Assembly (NCBI GenBank): GCA_947625765.1
Contig: CANQPP010000001.1
Location: forward strand, 91,298 to 155,297
DNA from: an uncultured Clostridia bacterium
GTDB taxonomy: Bacteria; Bacillota; Clostridia; Christensenellales; UBA1750
Reading direction: 5' to 3'
Length of the DNA: 64,000 nucleotides
Made by a program: the position numbers and the translations under genes. The notes below the pieces were generated by a model. That model searched no databases, was not told the origin of the DNA, and worked only from the letters and a program-made list of their open reading frames with translations. Below are positions 29,881 through 39,900 of the stretch, one piece after another; positions within the stretch are counted from its first letter, which is position 1, and the number at the start of each line of letters is the position of its first letter.

Positions 29881-30940
29881 TCCTAAAGTAGCCTTTGTAA
29901 GCAACGATAATGTGAAGGGAACCCCGGAAATCCGGCGCTCTGAAACGTATCGGCGCGGCCCCTTCGTTTGCACCGCCTGCGGGACACCGTACCCTGACTT
30001 AGCAAAAAATTTCGCCCCCTCCCCTTCCCCCATGTGGGCGCACAATTCTGGCAGGATTCCAATCTGTAATAACTGCTTGGACAGCCTATACAACCAGTAT
30101 CGCCGTTTGCTTGGGGACGAGGAAGAAGCGATTCGCCGCGTCTGTATGCACTTCGATTGGTACGTGCTGGAGGACGCTATATTGGCTACGCGAAGCATCG
30201 AGGCTACGAAGTCGCGCATCCGCGAGTATCTCTCAAAACTCCGCCGCTCCGCGCACAAACAGGATACTTACGATACCTATCTCTACGAGAAGTCCGAGGA
30301 AGCCATTCTGGACGAGAAGGACTACCAGGCGGCGCACGAAGTTGGCGACATCGAAGTCTCCAAGGATGTGGTGAAGTTCTGGGGTCTAGGCTTTACCCCG
30401 AGCGACTACGAGTTCTTGGAGGGGCGATATGCAGAGTGGCGCAGCAGGTATGTGATTACCGGGCTTGCCCGCGAGTCTCTGGTGAAGGACATCTGCGTGT
30501 TTGACTTGCTGAGACAAAAGGCAATGCAGGCGGGAGATACCGACCGCTACTCGAAGCTGACCGTAGAGTACAACCGGGCTATTGATAATGCGGGGCTTAC
30601 CCCGAAGCAGGAAGAGGCATATAACAAGTCGCAGGAAATGCCGCTTGGAGCTATGCTCAAACGCTTCGAGACAGAGAAGCCAGTGCCGAAACCCGACCCG
30701 GAATGGGAGGATGTGGACGGCATCATGCACATTATCCTTACCTATTTTATAGGGCATCTTTGTCACATGCTTAATTTGAAGAACAGATATGAGGCCAGGT
30801 ACGTCCAGGAGATGGAGAAGTACCGCGTCGCCCTGCAAATGCCGCAGGACTCTGACGCGGAGGATATCTTTGATCGGTTGATGGAGAACAACTACAAGGG
30901 CGTGCAGCTGTCCAGCGGGAGTGAGAAGAATGTCACTTAG
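29864..30940 (+). CDS. Zinc-binding protein, candidate small terminase subunit, 358 aa
   Basis: A four-cysteine zinc site is formed by CTACGTPYPDLA and CNNCLDSLY (residues 36-70). A helical body follows (LRRSAHKQDTYDTYLYEKSE; FDLLRQKAMQAGDTDRYSKL). It overlaps the upstream gene by 17 bases and the large terminase gene by 11. The position suggests DNA recognition for packaging, but sequence evidence for a small terminase is only contextual. Confidence 0.5.
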   Translation: MATRRDPKVAFVSNDNVKGTPEIRRSETYRRGPFVCTACGTPYPDLAKNFAPSPSPMWAHNSGRIPICNNCLDSLYNQYRRLLGDEEEAIRRVCMHFDWYVLEDAILATRSIEATKSRIREYLSKLRRSAHKQDTYDTYLYEKSEEAILDEKDYQAAHEVGDIEVSKDVVKFWGLGFTPSDYEFLEGRYAEWRSRYVITGLARESLVKDICVFDLLRQKAMQAGDTDRYSKLTVEYNRAIDNAGLTPKQEEAYNKSQEMPLGAMLKRFETEKPVPKPDPEWEDVDGIMHIILTYFIGHLCHMLNLKNRYEARYVQEMEKYRVALQMPQDSDAEDIFDRLMENNYKGVQLSSGSEKNVT

Positions 30941-32693
30941 TGGTATCACGACTCCCGGCAAGTACGAGAAAATCATGGAGGGCGTTGGCGTGTGGGGCGC
31001 TTATTATCGGGCGAACCCTAACCGCCTGGTCAAGGACTACTTCGGTATCCATTGGCTCTCCCCTTTCCAGCAGATTCTCCTCTGTTTCTTTCTCCGCTTC
31101 ACCTATGCTATGGTTATCGCAAGCCGTGGTATGGGTAAGACACTGATAATGGCCGTTGCTATCTGCGTGAAGTGCGTCCTCTACCCTGACTGCCGCGTGG
31201 TTATTGCCGCTGGCAACCGTGGGCAGAGCTTGAACGTGCTAAAGAAGATCGTGGAAGATTTGATGCCCGCGTCCGAAAATCTGCGTAACGAGATCACGGA
31301 GTTTAGGACAACGGTGTCCGATGCTCATATCTACTGGCGCAGCGGCGCGGTCGTTGAGGTCGTCACCGCCAGGGACAGCGCCCGGTCGGCCCGTGCTAAT
31401 TGGCTGATCTGCGATGAGTTCGTTCAAATTCCACAAGTCATTATAAGCAGCGTTCTTAGGAAGTTCAAGGCGGGCAAGCGCCGCCCCGGCTTCCTGGACA
31501 AAGAGGAATATCGAAACTATCCCGTAGAGCCTAACAGTGAATCATACATCTCGTCTGCTTACCTAAAGGCCCATTACAGCTGGGGTAAGTTTAAGTCTTA
31601 CTTCAAGTCCATGGCGAAGGGCGAGGACTACATCTGCTGCGGTCTCCCCTACCAGCTCCCTGTTCGGGCGGGCTACTACCCAAAGGAACAGATAGCGGAA
31701 GAGATGCAGGAGTCCGACTTCGACCCCATCTCTTGGAGCATGGAAATGGACAGCATGTTCTTAGGCGAAGTGGCGAACGCTTATTTCAACTACAATGCCA
31801 TGAATGTGAATCGTACCATGGAGCTTCCCGTGTACCCCCGAAGTGTATACCAGATGTTGGGCGACCCCAAGATCAAGTATAGGAACAAAGAGGTAGACGA
31901 GATTCGCATTTTGGCGATGGACGTTGCTGTTATGGGCGGTAACAAGAACGACAACACCTGCTACTCCATCTTGTCTCTAAAGCCGAACAAGTACAGTCAG
32001 TACGTGCGACGGCTCATCTACTTAGAGACGCGGAACGGCGGGCACTCCGAGGATCAGGCTATTCGCCTGCGCCAGCTCTTTGATGATTTTGAGTCCGACT
32101 ACATCGTGCTCGATACTCAGGGCGTTGGTTTGGGCGTGTACGACCAGCTTACACGAGAGCTGTTTGACCCGGAGCGGAACTTGATCTACCAGCCGATAAC
32201 GTGCATGAACGACCCCGAGATGGCGGCGCGGTGCAAGGACGATAACGCCCTGCCCGTGATTTACAGTGTGAAGGCTACGCCTCAGTGGAACTCCGACGCG
32301 GCTGTGTCCATGAAGGACTGTCTGACAAGGGGCTTACTCAAGCTGCTTATCAGCGAGATCGACGCGGCAGACATCTGGTCGGAGAACAAGAACTACATGT
32401 TCCTTGACCCCCAGCAGCAGGCGCTTATTAAGATGCCTTACCACCAGACAACACTTCTCGTCAGTGAGATGATAAACCTCTCCTTCGAGCTGGTGAACGG
32501 AAAAATTCGTATCTTCGAGGGGAATGGACGAAAGGATAGGTATTCGTCCGTCTCCTACGGCAATGCCTTTGCTAATGAGTTAGAGAGGACTAACCTGCGC
32601 ACACCGAAAAGCAGGAATGACGAAATTCAAACGGCATTTCGCACCCCAGACTTTCATAGAAGAACAGGAGGTCTTGTGAGAAGATGGCGTTAG
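30930..32693 (+). CDS. terL: Terminase large subunit, 587 aa
   Basis: ATPase: Walker A ASRGMGKT (64-71), Walker B NWLICDEF with D162/E163. The RNase H-like nuclease has D331 in ILAMDVAVMGG and a second aspartate in DYIVLDTQGVG, about 70 residues later. It cuts and pumps DNA into the prohead. The ATG inside the upstream stop region is preferred; a GTG at 30921 is possible. Confidence 0.9.
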   Translation: MSLSGITTPGKYEKIMEGVGVWGAYYRANPNRLVKDYFGIHWLSPFQQILLCFFLRFTYAMVIASRGMGKTLIMAVAICVKCVLYPDCRVVIAAGNRGQSLNVLKKIVEDLMPASENLRNEITEFRTTVSDAHIYWRSGAVVEVVTARDSARSARANWLICDEFVQIPQVIISSVLRKFKAGKRRPGFLDKEEYRNYPVEPNSESYISSAYLKAHYSWGKFKSYFKSMAKGEDYICCGLPYQLPVRAGYYPKEQIAEEMQESDFDPISWSMEMDSMFLGEVANAYFNYNAMNVNRTMELPVYPRSVYQMLGDPKIKYRNKEVDEIRILAMDVAVMGGNKNDNTCYSILSLKPNKYSQYVRRLIYLETRNGGHSEDQAIRLRQLFDDFESDYIVLDTQGVGLGVYDQLTRELFDPERNLIYQPITCMNDPEMAARCKDDNALPVIYSVKATPQWNSDAAVSMKDCLTRGLLKLLISEIDAADIWSENKNYMFLDPQQQALIKMPYHQTTLLVSEMINLSFELVNGKIRIFEGNGRKDRYSSVSYGNAFANELERTNLRTPKSRNDEIQTAFRTPDFHRRTGGLVRRWR

Positions 32694-34153
32694 AGGAAGA
32701 AAAAAGCCAGATGAACCTGGATGAATTTCTCCAGACGTATGCCGCAGACCTTCGGAAACAGTGGCTGCGGAATTTAGAGAAGAATGGCGGCGGCTCGTCC
32801 GTCTCCTTCTCCAGGTACACCCAAGACCAGATATACCAGTATCTCCAGTCTCCGCAGTCAAACGAGACAAACCTGCGGAACACGAGCATTTATTTCTACA
32901 GTACTTCTAGCCATTATCGCAGGCTTATCGACTATTACGCCACGATGATGGTATGGGACTATATCGTTGTCCCCTATAAGTATGACCCCACCAAGATCAA
33001 GGCCGAACAGCTCAAGAAGCAGTACGTGAAAGCTATCGCCTCTGTGGAGACGATGAACTTGAAGAACGAACTCAAGAAAGCGCTTACGATTGCTTTGCGC
33101 GAGGGCGTGGCGTACTGCATGATCTGGACGAACAGCGATAGTTGGTGGCTCCAGCGCATCAACCCTGACATTTGCGTTCTAAGCTCCGTGGAGAACGGCG
33201 CGTGGAACTTTGCCGTGGATTGCAGCCGCATTAAAGAGGAAGACTTGAACCAGTACCCAGAAGCTATGACCACCATGTGGAACGAGTACCGCAGGACTGG
33301 CACTAAGTACCAAGAAGTCCCTGCGGCAGTTAGCTTCTGTCTAAAGGCCGATGAGACCACCTCTTACAGCCTTCCTCCGTTTGCGGCCACCATTCCACTG
33401 CTCTACTACATTGAGACAGCGAAGGAATTACAGGAGATCGGCGACGAGCTGAACAACTACAAGCTGATTAGTCTGACGCTCCCCACCGATAAGGACGGCA
33501 AGCCCTCCATCGACTATAACGTCGCGCTCAAGTATTATGAACACTTCGTCGGAAACATCCCGCCCCGTATCGGCGTTGGTATGACCCCCATGAAGATGGA
33601 GTCCGTGGACTTTGAGCGTTCCGGCTCCACGGTCGATGTAGACTCCGTGGCGCGCACCGAGGAGCAGTATTGGGCCGCGTCCGGCACGAGCAGCCTGCTG
33701 TTTGGCAGCGCGAAGAACTCATCCTCGTCCGGCTTGAAGTTATCCATCACATCGGATGAAGCACTGGCCTTTGGGTGGGCGTCCCAGTGTGAGCGGCTTA
33801 TTAACCGTTACCTGCTTACCCTGTCCGGGACAGTGAAGTTCAAGATCACCATCCTCCCCGTGACCGTGTTTAACCGCTTCGACATGGTGAACATGTATAA
33901 GGAAGCGGCAACATACGGTATCGCCCGGTCAGCTTATGGCGCGGCGCTTGGATTCCATCCCGCTGATGTGGCGGCGCTTGAGGTGATTGATTCGGAAGTC
34001 CTGTCTCTGAATGAGCTGACACCCTTGACGAGTACCCATACGCAGTCCTCCACTAGCGATACTGGTGGCAGGCCCACGAATGAGTCTAAGGGCGAAGGGT
34101 TGACCGAGGCTGGAGAACAGACCAAAGAAGATGATGAAAATGCCAATAGATAA
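32684..34153 (+). CDS. Portal protein, 489 aa
   Basis: Located between terminase and capsid protease genes. It has the portal-type layout: an N-terminal helical clip region, a long amphipathic central section (ETAKELQEIGDELNNYKLIS) and VDVDSVARTEEQYWAASGTS near residue 320. The C-terminus is disordered and acidic. It forms the dodecameric DNA channel at the head vertex. Start ATG after AGGAGG with a 12-base gap, 10 bases inside the terminase gene. Confidence 0.8.
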   Translation: MALEEEKSQMNLDEFLQTYAADLRKQWLRNLEKNGGGSSVSFSRYTQDQIYQYLQSPQSNETNLRNTSIYFYSTSSHYRRLIDYYATMMVWDYIVVPYKYDPTKIKAEQLKKQYVKAIASVETMNLKNELKKALTIALREGVAYCMIWTNSDSWWLQRINPDICVLSSVENGAWNFAVDCSRIKEEDLNQYPEAMTTMWNEYRRTGTKYQEVPAAVSFCLKADETTSYSLPPFAATIPLLYYIETAKELQEIGDELNNYKLISLTLPTDKDGKPSIDYNVALKYYEHFVGNIPPRIGVGMTPMKMESVDFERSGSTVDVDSVARTEEQYWAASGTSSLLFGSAKNSSSSGLKLSITSDEALAFGWASQCERLINRYLLTLSGTVKFKITILPVTVFNRFDMVNMYKEAATYGIARSAYGAALGFHPADVAALEVIDSEVLSLNELTPLTSTHTQSSTSDTGGRPTNESKGEGLTEAGEQTKEDDENANR

Positions 34154-34364
34154 GGCGACATCACCATTCGTTTACACGAATGTAGATGATACAGAGACAA
34201 GAAGGGCACTGGAGGCTTTGGGCTACAAGAAGGTCGCTGGACAAGAATCCGGCGATCTTATTATGTATGCGGCTCCAAGCTCCCCGGTTTACACGGCGAT
34301 GGAGAAGCAGCGACTATTGCAAGCGCTCCGCCGCTGTGCTGTCTCATCCACTATGTTCATTTAG
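34140..34364 (+). CDS. Small hypothetical protein, 74 aa
   Basis: It overlaps the portal gene end. The third of three nearby ATGs is best spaced (nine bases) from AAGAAG. The sequence YTNVDDTETRRALEALGYKK then VAGQESGDLIMYAAPSS is a small alpha/beta protein. Role unknown. Confidence 0.6.
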   Translation: MPIDKATSPFVYTNVDDTETRRALEALGYKKVAGQESGDLIMYAAPSSPVYTAMEKQRLLQALRRCAVSSTMFI

Positions 34365-34377
34365 GAGGTGAGACAAG

Positions 34378-35811
34378 ATGCTTCAAGCTCTCACATCGTA
34401 CCCCATTGAGACCTACACAGTAGACAAGAGTTATGATTCTACCCGGTTTCTAAAGCTCCGCCTCGAAGTGTGCCACGATGGGGCCAATCGGAAAAATACC
34501 TATTTCGACGCAAGCGTTATTAAGAAGGCTATGGGTTCTATTGCCTATGCGCCCATACTCGCCAATGTCGTGTACGACAAGGACGGTAATCCTAAATTCG
34601 GCTCTCATGATATGCACTTGGAGCCTGACAAGATGAACGACGACGAGTACCGGGCGATTTATGATGAAACACCTATTGGGTTTGTGCCCGCCGACAATAA
34701 CGCCGAACTGGTCGAAAAAGATGGACGGAAGTATCTCGCGGTAGACGCTTATGTGTGGCGCGGTTACTCCAACTACGCAGAAGACCTTCTGGAAGAGAAC
34801 GAGTCCGTCCAGCTCTCTATGGAAATCACGATGCACAAGTATACCTTTGATGATAAGGAAGGCTTCTACAGGATCGAGGACTTCTCTTTCAAGGGCATTA
34901 CGCTGCTAGGTGATGATCGCACTCCTGGCATGGAAGGCGCGAACGCGACTGTGGTATCAGAGTATGACTTCGACGCCTTTGTTGACGAGATGCAGGCCGA
35001 GATGAATAGCATCTCCCATGCGAATATGCAGAAGAAGGAGGAACCTACAATCGAACTTCCTGTGGAAAATGCGGAAATCGTGGAGACCAACGAGCTAGAG
35101 CAGGCGGATGAACAGCCTCAAGAGCAGGCCCAGGGGCAAGAAGCGGAGATGAGCTTCGAGCTGACGAACACCGTTCGTGATGGCTTGGAAGAGGCAGTCC
35201 ACGCTATTGACCCCGAAGATCGTTGGCACTATTACCTGATGGATTTTGACCCCGCTAAGTCGGAGGTTTACTTCATTGACCAACGTGGCCGCAAGATGTA
35301 CGCCGCGCCTTATACCCTATCTGGCGAAGTGTATTCTGTGGACACGGCTGCGAAGCGCCGCGTGAAGGTAGCTTATGTGGATTATGCTGATGGCTTCGAC
35401 CCCGTGAACTACGTGTTCGACGCTATCTGTAACCACTTTGAGTCTGCTCTCTCCGACGAGAAAGACAAGTATGACAATTATGTGGCTTCTCACCAGACCG
35501 ATGATGCTGCTGTGAAGGAGCTAAAAGATTTTAGGGAAGCTCGCCTAAAGGCTGACCACGAAGCCAGTATGGATGCTGTATTGGCCCAGTTCGAGGATTT
35601 GACCGAGAACGAAGAGTTCGCGTCTCTGCGCGAGACCGCTTATTCTTTCGAGTCTCCCGAGGAACTTGAGCTGCGCTGCTATGCTATCCGGGGCAAGATG
35701 GCGAAGCCTGCCGCGCCCGCCCAGAAGAAGGTCGTTGCGAAACAGCAGCTGCCCGAAACAGAAGCGGACGATGTTCCCTATGGCGGTCTGCTTGATAAGT
35801 ACCGCCAATAA
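34378..35811 (+). CDS. Prohead protease/scaffold-like protein, 477 aa
   Basis: The N-terminal 200 residues form a beta-rich domain (FDASVIKKAMGSIAYAPILA; ENESVQLSMEITMHKYTF) as in phage prohead proteases, with a candidate Ser in SVQLSMEI. A Gln/Glu-rich linker (residues 225-260) and a charged helical C-terminal part resemble a scaffold. A fused protease-scaffold just before the major capsid gene is common. The catalytic residues are not certain. Confidence 0.6.
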   Translation: MLQALTSYPIETYTVDKSYDSTRFLKLRLEVCHDGANRKNTYFDASVIKKAMGSIAYAPILANVVYDKDGNPKFGSHDMHLEPDKMNDDEYRAIYDETPIGFVPADNNAELVEKDGRKYLAVDAYVWRGYSNYAEDLLEENESVQLSMEITMHKYTFDDKEGFYRIEDFSFKGITLLGDDRTPGMEGANATVVSEYDFDAFVDEMQAEMNSISHANMQKKEEPTIELPVENAEIVETNELEQADEQPQEQAQGQEAEMSFELTNTVRDGLEEAVHAIDPEDRWHYYLMDFDPAKSEVYFIDQRGRKMYAAPYTLSGEVYSVDTAAKRRVKVAYVDYADGFDPVNYVFDAICNHFESALSDEKDKYDNYVASHQTDDAAVKELKDFREARLKADHEASMDAVLAQFEDLTENEEFASLRETAYSFESPEELELRCYAIRGKMAKPAAPAQKKVVAKQQLPETEADDVPYGGLLDKYRQ

Positions 35812-35835
35812 TACTCTGATATTGGAGGAAACAAT

Positions 35836-36345
35836 ATGCCTTACGCACAAGTTCGTACTGATAACCTGACTGGCATTTATGACGGTTCCAAGGTTCTAAG
35901 CGCTGTATACACCGAGGACATCGAGGACGGCAACGTTGTTGTCGTGAAGAAGCTGGCCGAGGGTGAGCGCGAGATTTACGAGGCTGAGAAGCCCGTTGCT
36001 AACTCCCCCATGGGCACTATCGCTCTAGTCGCTGGCGTCGAGCTAATGTATGAGAGCGGCACTCACAATCTGGACGAGTACATCAATAAGAAGGGCGTAC
36101 CCTTCCGCGTGTACCTTCTGGAAAATGGTGACGTGTTCTCCGTGACCGCCGAGGCTCTGGATGGCGACGCTCCCACCACCGCCAACACCGATAAGGTCGA
36201 GCTACAGGCTGGCACTAAGCTAAAGGTCGTGAAGTCCGGCACCGCTAGTTCCACCGTGATTGGCGACGTTATTGCTATTGAGCAGGTTGGCACTAAGAAG
36301 TATTACGTGATCCGCGTGAACGCTTCTGTGGCTGCTGGCGAGTAA
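35836..36345 (+). CDS. Head decoration-like protein, 169 aa
   Basis: Beta-rich and uncharged overall (GNVVVVKKLAEGEREIYEAE; TIALVAGVELMYESGTHNLD). It is placed between scaffold and capsid genes with perfect ribosome sites and highly biased codons, as expected for an abundant virion protein. Likely a head decoration or stabilising protein. Confidence 0.65.
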   Translation: MPYAQVRTDNLTGIYDGSKVLSAVYTEDIEDGNVVVVKKLAEGEREIYEAEKPVANSPMGTIALVAGVELMYESGTHNLDEYINKKGVPFRVYLLENGDVFSVTAEALDGDAPTTANTDKVELQAGTKLKVVKSGTASSTVIGDVIAIEQVGTKKYYVIRVNASVAAGE

Positions 36346-36385
36346 GTATAGCAATACGACATATTCGTAAAGGAGCAATTACATA

Positions 36386-37381
36386 ATGGACAAGAAGCAA
36401 ATTCTTAGCATCGCCCGCGATGCTACTCGTAATACCCTAGCGGGCAATTATTCCATCTCTGATGCTTCCACCGCTCTGCGCGAGGAACTAAAGGCCGCTA
36501 ATGGTGGCAGCACCATCATCGACCGCCGCGCTCTGCGCGCTAATCCCGCCCTGTACGACATCGTTGAAGACCTAATCACCGTTATCACCACCGAGGGCGT
36601 GCGCGGCGACGAGTTCTTCATGAACTTCGTGGATGAGCGCAACCTGGCTCTTGGCGACAAGAACGAGTTCGTCGTTCCCCAGAACTCTACCTTCGTTGTG
36701 GCTAAGATGGCTGACGGTATTAGCACTCCCCGCAGGCAGCGCATCGGCGAGGCCACCAAGATTTCCGTGCCTACCTATATCCATGCTCTGCGCATCTACG
36801 AAGAGTTCAGCCGCTTCATGGCTGGCCGTATCGACTGGAATGAGCTAGTGGATAAGGTTGCCGCCGCTATGCTGTCCGCTCGTTACGAGGACATCTACAC
36901 CACCTTCACTGGTATTACCAGCTCTACCATCGGTCTGAGCGAAACCTATGTGAAGAGCGGTACTTACTCCGAGGATACCCTCATGGAGCTTATCGACCAT
37001 GTGGAAGCCGCCAACAACGCTCCCGCCATCGTGCTAGGCACTAAGGCCGCTCTGCGCAAGGCGACCACCGCTGTTGTGGCCGAGGCTGCTCGTACCGACG
37101 TGTACAACATGGGCTACTACGGCAAGATCAACGGCACTGACGCCATGTTCATCAACCAGCGTCATAAGGCTGGCACTGAGGAGTTCCTGTTCAACAACAA
37201 GGAGCTGTATGTTGTGTCCGGCAATGACAAGTTCATCAAGCAGGTTCTGGAGGGCGACACTGTTATCGTGGAGCACGATTACACCGACCATCCCGACATG
37301 ACTATGGACTACTTCATGTCCCAGAAGTGGGGTACTGCTCTGGTTCTGGCTGGCAAGATCGGTAAGTACACCCTGTCCTAA
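36386..37381 (+). CDS. Major capsid protein, 331 aa
   Basis: HK97-type layout: a helical N-terminal arm (MDKKQILSIARDATRNTLAG), an extended E-loop region (FVVPQNSTFVVAKMADGIST), a central helix-rich domain and a beta-rich end (MDYFMSQKWGTALVLAGKIG). The codons are strongly biased and the ribosome site is AAAGGAG. It forms the capsid shell. The 12-bp hairpin after the gene fits high, differential expression. Confidence 0.85.
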   Translation: MDKKQILSIARDATRNTLAGNYSISDASTALREELKAANGGSTIIDRRALRANPALYDIVEDLITVITTEGVRGDEFFMNFVDERNLALGDKNEFVVPQNSTFVVAKMADGISTPRRQRIGEATKISVPTYIHALRIYEEFSRFMAGRIDWNELVDKVAAAMLSARYEDIYTTFTGITSSTIGLSETYVKSGTYSEDTLMELIDHVEAANNAPAIVLGTKAALRKATTAVVAEAARTDVYNMGYYGKINGTDAMFINQRHKAGTEEFLFNNKELYVVSGNDKFIKQVLEGDTVIVEHDYTDHPDMTMDYFMSQKWGTALVLAGKIGKYTLS

Positions 37382-37475
37382 GCGATATAGGATATGACAG
37401 ATTCCACCACGCCTCTGGGCATCGTCTTTCAGACAGTTCAGGCGCAACCCGGTGGAACTTTCAAGAATTAGTGGT

Positions 37476-37502
37476 AGGTTGCCTGGGCACGGCCCAGGCA
37501 AC
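37476..37502 (+). terminator. Very strong hairpin after capsid gene
   Basis: GGTTGCCTGGGC / GCCCAGGCAACC with a three-base loop. There is no T run, so it is more likely an attenuator, RNA processing site or 3' end stabiliser for capsid mRNA than a full stop. Confidence 0.6.
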
Positions 37503-37529
37503 CCCACATGGAATTAAGGAGATATTATT

Positions 37530-38135
37530 ATGAGCGAAACCAACACAAAGAGTAAGAATCCTAAAGCGGCTCCCGGAGCGAAGTCTACTAAGCCCAAGCC
37601 AGCCGCCGCGCCGAAGACTACTGCGGAAGCGCCCGCACAGGCTCCAGTCGCAAAGGCAACGGAGAGAAAGAAACTGCCCCATGTTGACGATAAAGAATAT
37701 GTCGATGTCGTCTCTGGCTACGCGGGCGGCCTAGTCTACGTTTCCTATAACACGCGGAACAAAATCGAGTGGGCCAGGTGTGGCGATGTGAATCCCATGA
37801 CGGTCGAGGAACTGCGCGAGATGAGGAACACTCAGCGCGCCTTCTTTGAGAATCATTGGGTATACCTGGTTGGCGAGAATGCCGACGCGGTTATCTCCTA
37901 CCTGCAACTGGATAAGTATGGGGTTGGCTCCCAGCAGCACGAGAAGATGGAGAACATCTTCCATGCTACCCCCGAAGAAGTTGAGGCCATGAAGGGTTCC
38001 TTTACGCAAGCGGAGCTGGAGAACATCGCGCATCGCGCTTTTGGCCTGATGCAGGATGGTGCTATTGACAGTAACCGCATGATTGACGCTCTGGAATTGC
38101 TGACTGGATATGACCTGCGCGGCGAGCTTGAATAA
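37530..38135 (+). CDS. Hypothetical head protein, 201 aa
   Basis: The N-terminal 50 residues are a low-complexity Ala/Pro/Lys region. A folded domain follows (EYVDVVSGYAGGLVYVSYNT). It lies in the order capsid - this gene - connectors, so it is probably a head-associated or neck protein. Confidence 0.55.
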   Translation: MSETNTKSKNPKAAPGAKSTKPKPAAAPKTTAEAPAQAPVAKATERKKLPHVDDKEYVDVVSGYAGGLVYVSYNTRNKIEWARCGDVNPMTVEELREMRNTQRAFFENHWVYLVGENADAVISYLQLDKYGVGSQQHEKMENIFHATPEEVEAMKGSFTQAELENIAHRAFGLMQDGAIDSNRMIDALELLTGYDLRGELE

Positions 38136-38155
38136 CCGACAGAGGATGATGGATA

Positions 38156-38593
38156 GTGGCAACACCGTTTTCTGACGTGTATACCGCTGCGTTGCTGAAA
38201 TTTTCGGAGTCTGACTTGTATAACCTGGACGAGCTTGACCGCGAGGATATTCTGTTCGGCTATCTGAAAAGTGCTGTTGCGGACTTCATGCCCGTGTGCT
38301 ATCAGGACTTGACGTTTGACGAGGAAGAACCTGCCTTCACGGTAGACTTGACCTTGGAGGAAGTTGAGATTCTTGCTTTGGGGATGGCTCTCAAGTGGCT
38401 GAACAACAAGCTGTTGTACAGCGATGCTCTTGCGAACCATCTATCCACCAAGGATTATGTCTACAACTCCCCCGCCAACCTGATCTCCAGCATTACCTCT
38501 CTGCGCAATCGGCTGATGGATGAGTACAACCACAAGATCATTGACTACAGCTATCGGTACAGTGACATCGACGAGCTGCGGTCTACGAGGTGA
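38156..38593 (+). CDS. Putative head-tail connector, 145 aa
   Basis: GTG start. Mostly helical (FSDVYTAALLKFSESDLYNL; ILALGMALKWLNNKLLYSDA), the layout of adaptor proteins that bind the portal. Position and size support this; there is no specific motif. Confidence 0.55.
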   Translation: MATPFSDVYTAALLKFSESDLYNLDELDREDILFGYLKSAVADFMPVCYQDLTFDEEEPAFTVDLTLEEVEILALGMALKWLNNKLLYSDALANHLSTKDYVYNSPANLISSITSLRNRLMDEYNHKIIDYSYRYSDIDELRSTR

Positions 38594-38597
38594 GCGG

Positions 38598-38909
38598 ATG
38601 AAGAGATTGACTCCATATATTCGCTACTTGACTGGTTCCATCTACCAGCTATTGCCGCTTAAAGAGGAGGCCGACGCGGGAAAGCCTGTGTCGTGGAAGG
38701 AGCGCGCCCGGAGCATCTGCTTGGACATGACGGGAGCGCAGAACTCCTTCCCTGTGCTGGCTAACGATACGGACTTCTTATCTTGCAATAACCGCCTTTG
38801 GGGCATTGTGGTACAGGACGTTGACCACGCTGATTTCCGCCGCGAGATATTAGGCATCCTTCATAAGCTGAACTGTATTGAGAAACGGTACGGTGATGCG
38901 AATGGTTAA
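38598..38909 (+). CDS. Putative neck protein, 103 aa
   Basis: Start ATG after GAGGTGAGCGG. The sequence MKRLTPYIRYLTGSIYQLLP is followed by KERARSICLDMTGAQNSFPV. It overlaps the next gene by eight bases. A stopper or completion protein by position. Confidence 0.5.
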   Translation: MKRLTPYIRYLTGSIYQLLPLKEEADAGKPVSWKERARSICLDMTGAQNSFPVLANDTDFLSCNNRLWGIVVQDVDHADFRREILGILHKLNCIEKRYGDANG

Positions 38910-39900
38910 TTGGGGGATGTTCGAGAGGCGGAACAAGCTGCACGGCTCCAGCAGTCTGGAGCGGAAAATCAACGACGCCCGCGAAGAGTTCAACCGTGAG
39001 TACAAGTTGCACCCCGCCTATCACGACTGTCTGGTCGGAAACAGGAAGATTGGTGCGCTTCTGTACAACACCGTAGATATGGACATCATGACGTTCGATG
39101 CCCCGTTCGGGTCAGAGATCGTCCTGGGCGACCTAGTTGTTGTTGACGGCCTGCACTGGCTGGTTACAGAGATGCGGTTTCCAGATAAGATAACCGTTCA
39201 CGGGAAAATCGAACAGTGCAACAGGCAGATTGCTTGGCAGAATCCCAAGACCGGGGAGATCATCCGGCGCTGGTGTACTGCTGATAAGCCGTACTACCGC
39301 AACCTTGAGTTCACCAGAGAAGTTACTGTCTCTAACCGTGAGTTTAAGATTCAGGTGCAGTTTGACGAGGAGACTTCCCTTATCGACATCGACAAACGCT
39401 TTATGTTTGAGGTGATCGACGGGAAGCCCAAGGTGTATAAGGTCACTTCCGTTGACGTGCTGACTACCACTTACGAGGAGTTAGACCGTGGGTTTATCAC
39501 ATGGAACGTGACGCAGGACTTGTACGACGAAGATGTGGACAACGTAGAGTTGGGCATCTGCGATTACAAGCCTTCTACTTCACCTTTGCCTCCTCCCCCG
39601 CATCATCTTGCGGCACAGGTTCTTGGCAATGATACGATGCGTTCGGGCGGCCCCGCCGCAGAATATGTCGTTGATTACGATAAGTCCAAGATCGTGGGCA
39701 CGGTCGTCCCTCATTGGCGCGTCGTTGACGATGGAGGTATCGACTCGTTGAAGCTGGCCGATGAAGGCGAGAAATGCACCGTGTCGGTACAGTACGCGGC
39801 ACTTGAAGATGCTGGCAAAGCCTTTACGATAGAGTTCTCCGATGAAAACGGCCTCGTAGCTACCTGCACGAAAACTGTAAGGGTGGTGGGCTGGTACTAA
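38902..39900 (+). CDS. Structural protein with C-terminal Ig-like domain, 332 aa
   Basis: The N-terminal domain (residues 30-220) is beta-rich (LGDLVVVDGLHWLVTEMRFP). A proline linker (SPLPPPPHHL) leads to an Ig-like domain of about 85 residues (VVPHWRVVDDGGIDSLKLAD; FTIEFSDENGLVATCTKTVR). Such Ig-like domains decorate virions and may bind carbohydrate. It overlaps the next gene (TAATG). Confidence 0.6.
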   Translation: MVNWGMFERRNKLHGSSSLERKINDAREEFNREYKLHPAYHDCLVGNRKIGALLYNTVDMDIMTFDAPFGSEIVLGDLVVVDGLHWLVTEMRFPDKITVHGKIEQCNRQIAWQNPKTGEIIRRWCTADKPYYRNLEFTREVTVSNREFKIQVQFDEETSLIDIDKRFMFEVIDGKPKVYKVTSVDVLTTTYEELDRGFITWNVTQDLYDEDVDNVELGICDYKPSTSPLPPPPHHLAAQVLGNDTMRSGGPAAEYVVDYDKSKIVGTVVPHWRVVDDGGIDSLKLADEGEKCTVSVQYAALEDAGKAFTIEFSDENGLVATCTKTVRVVGWY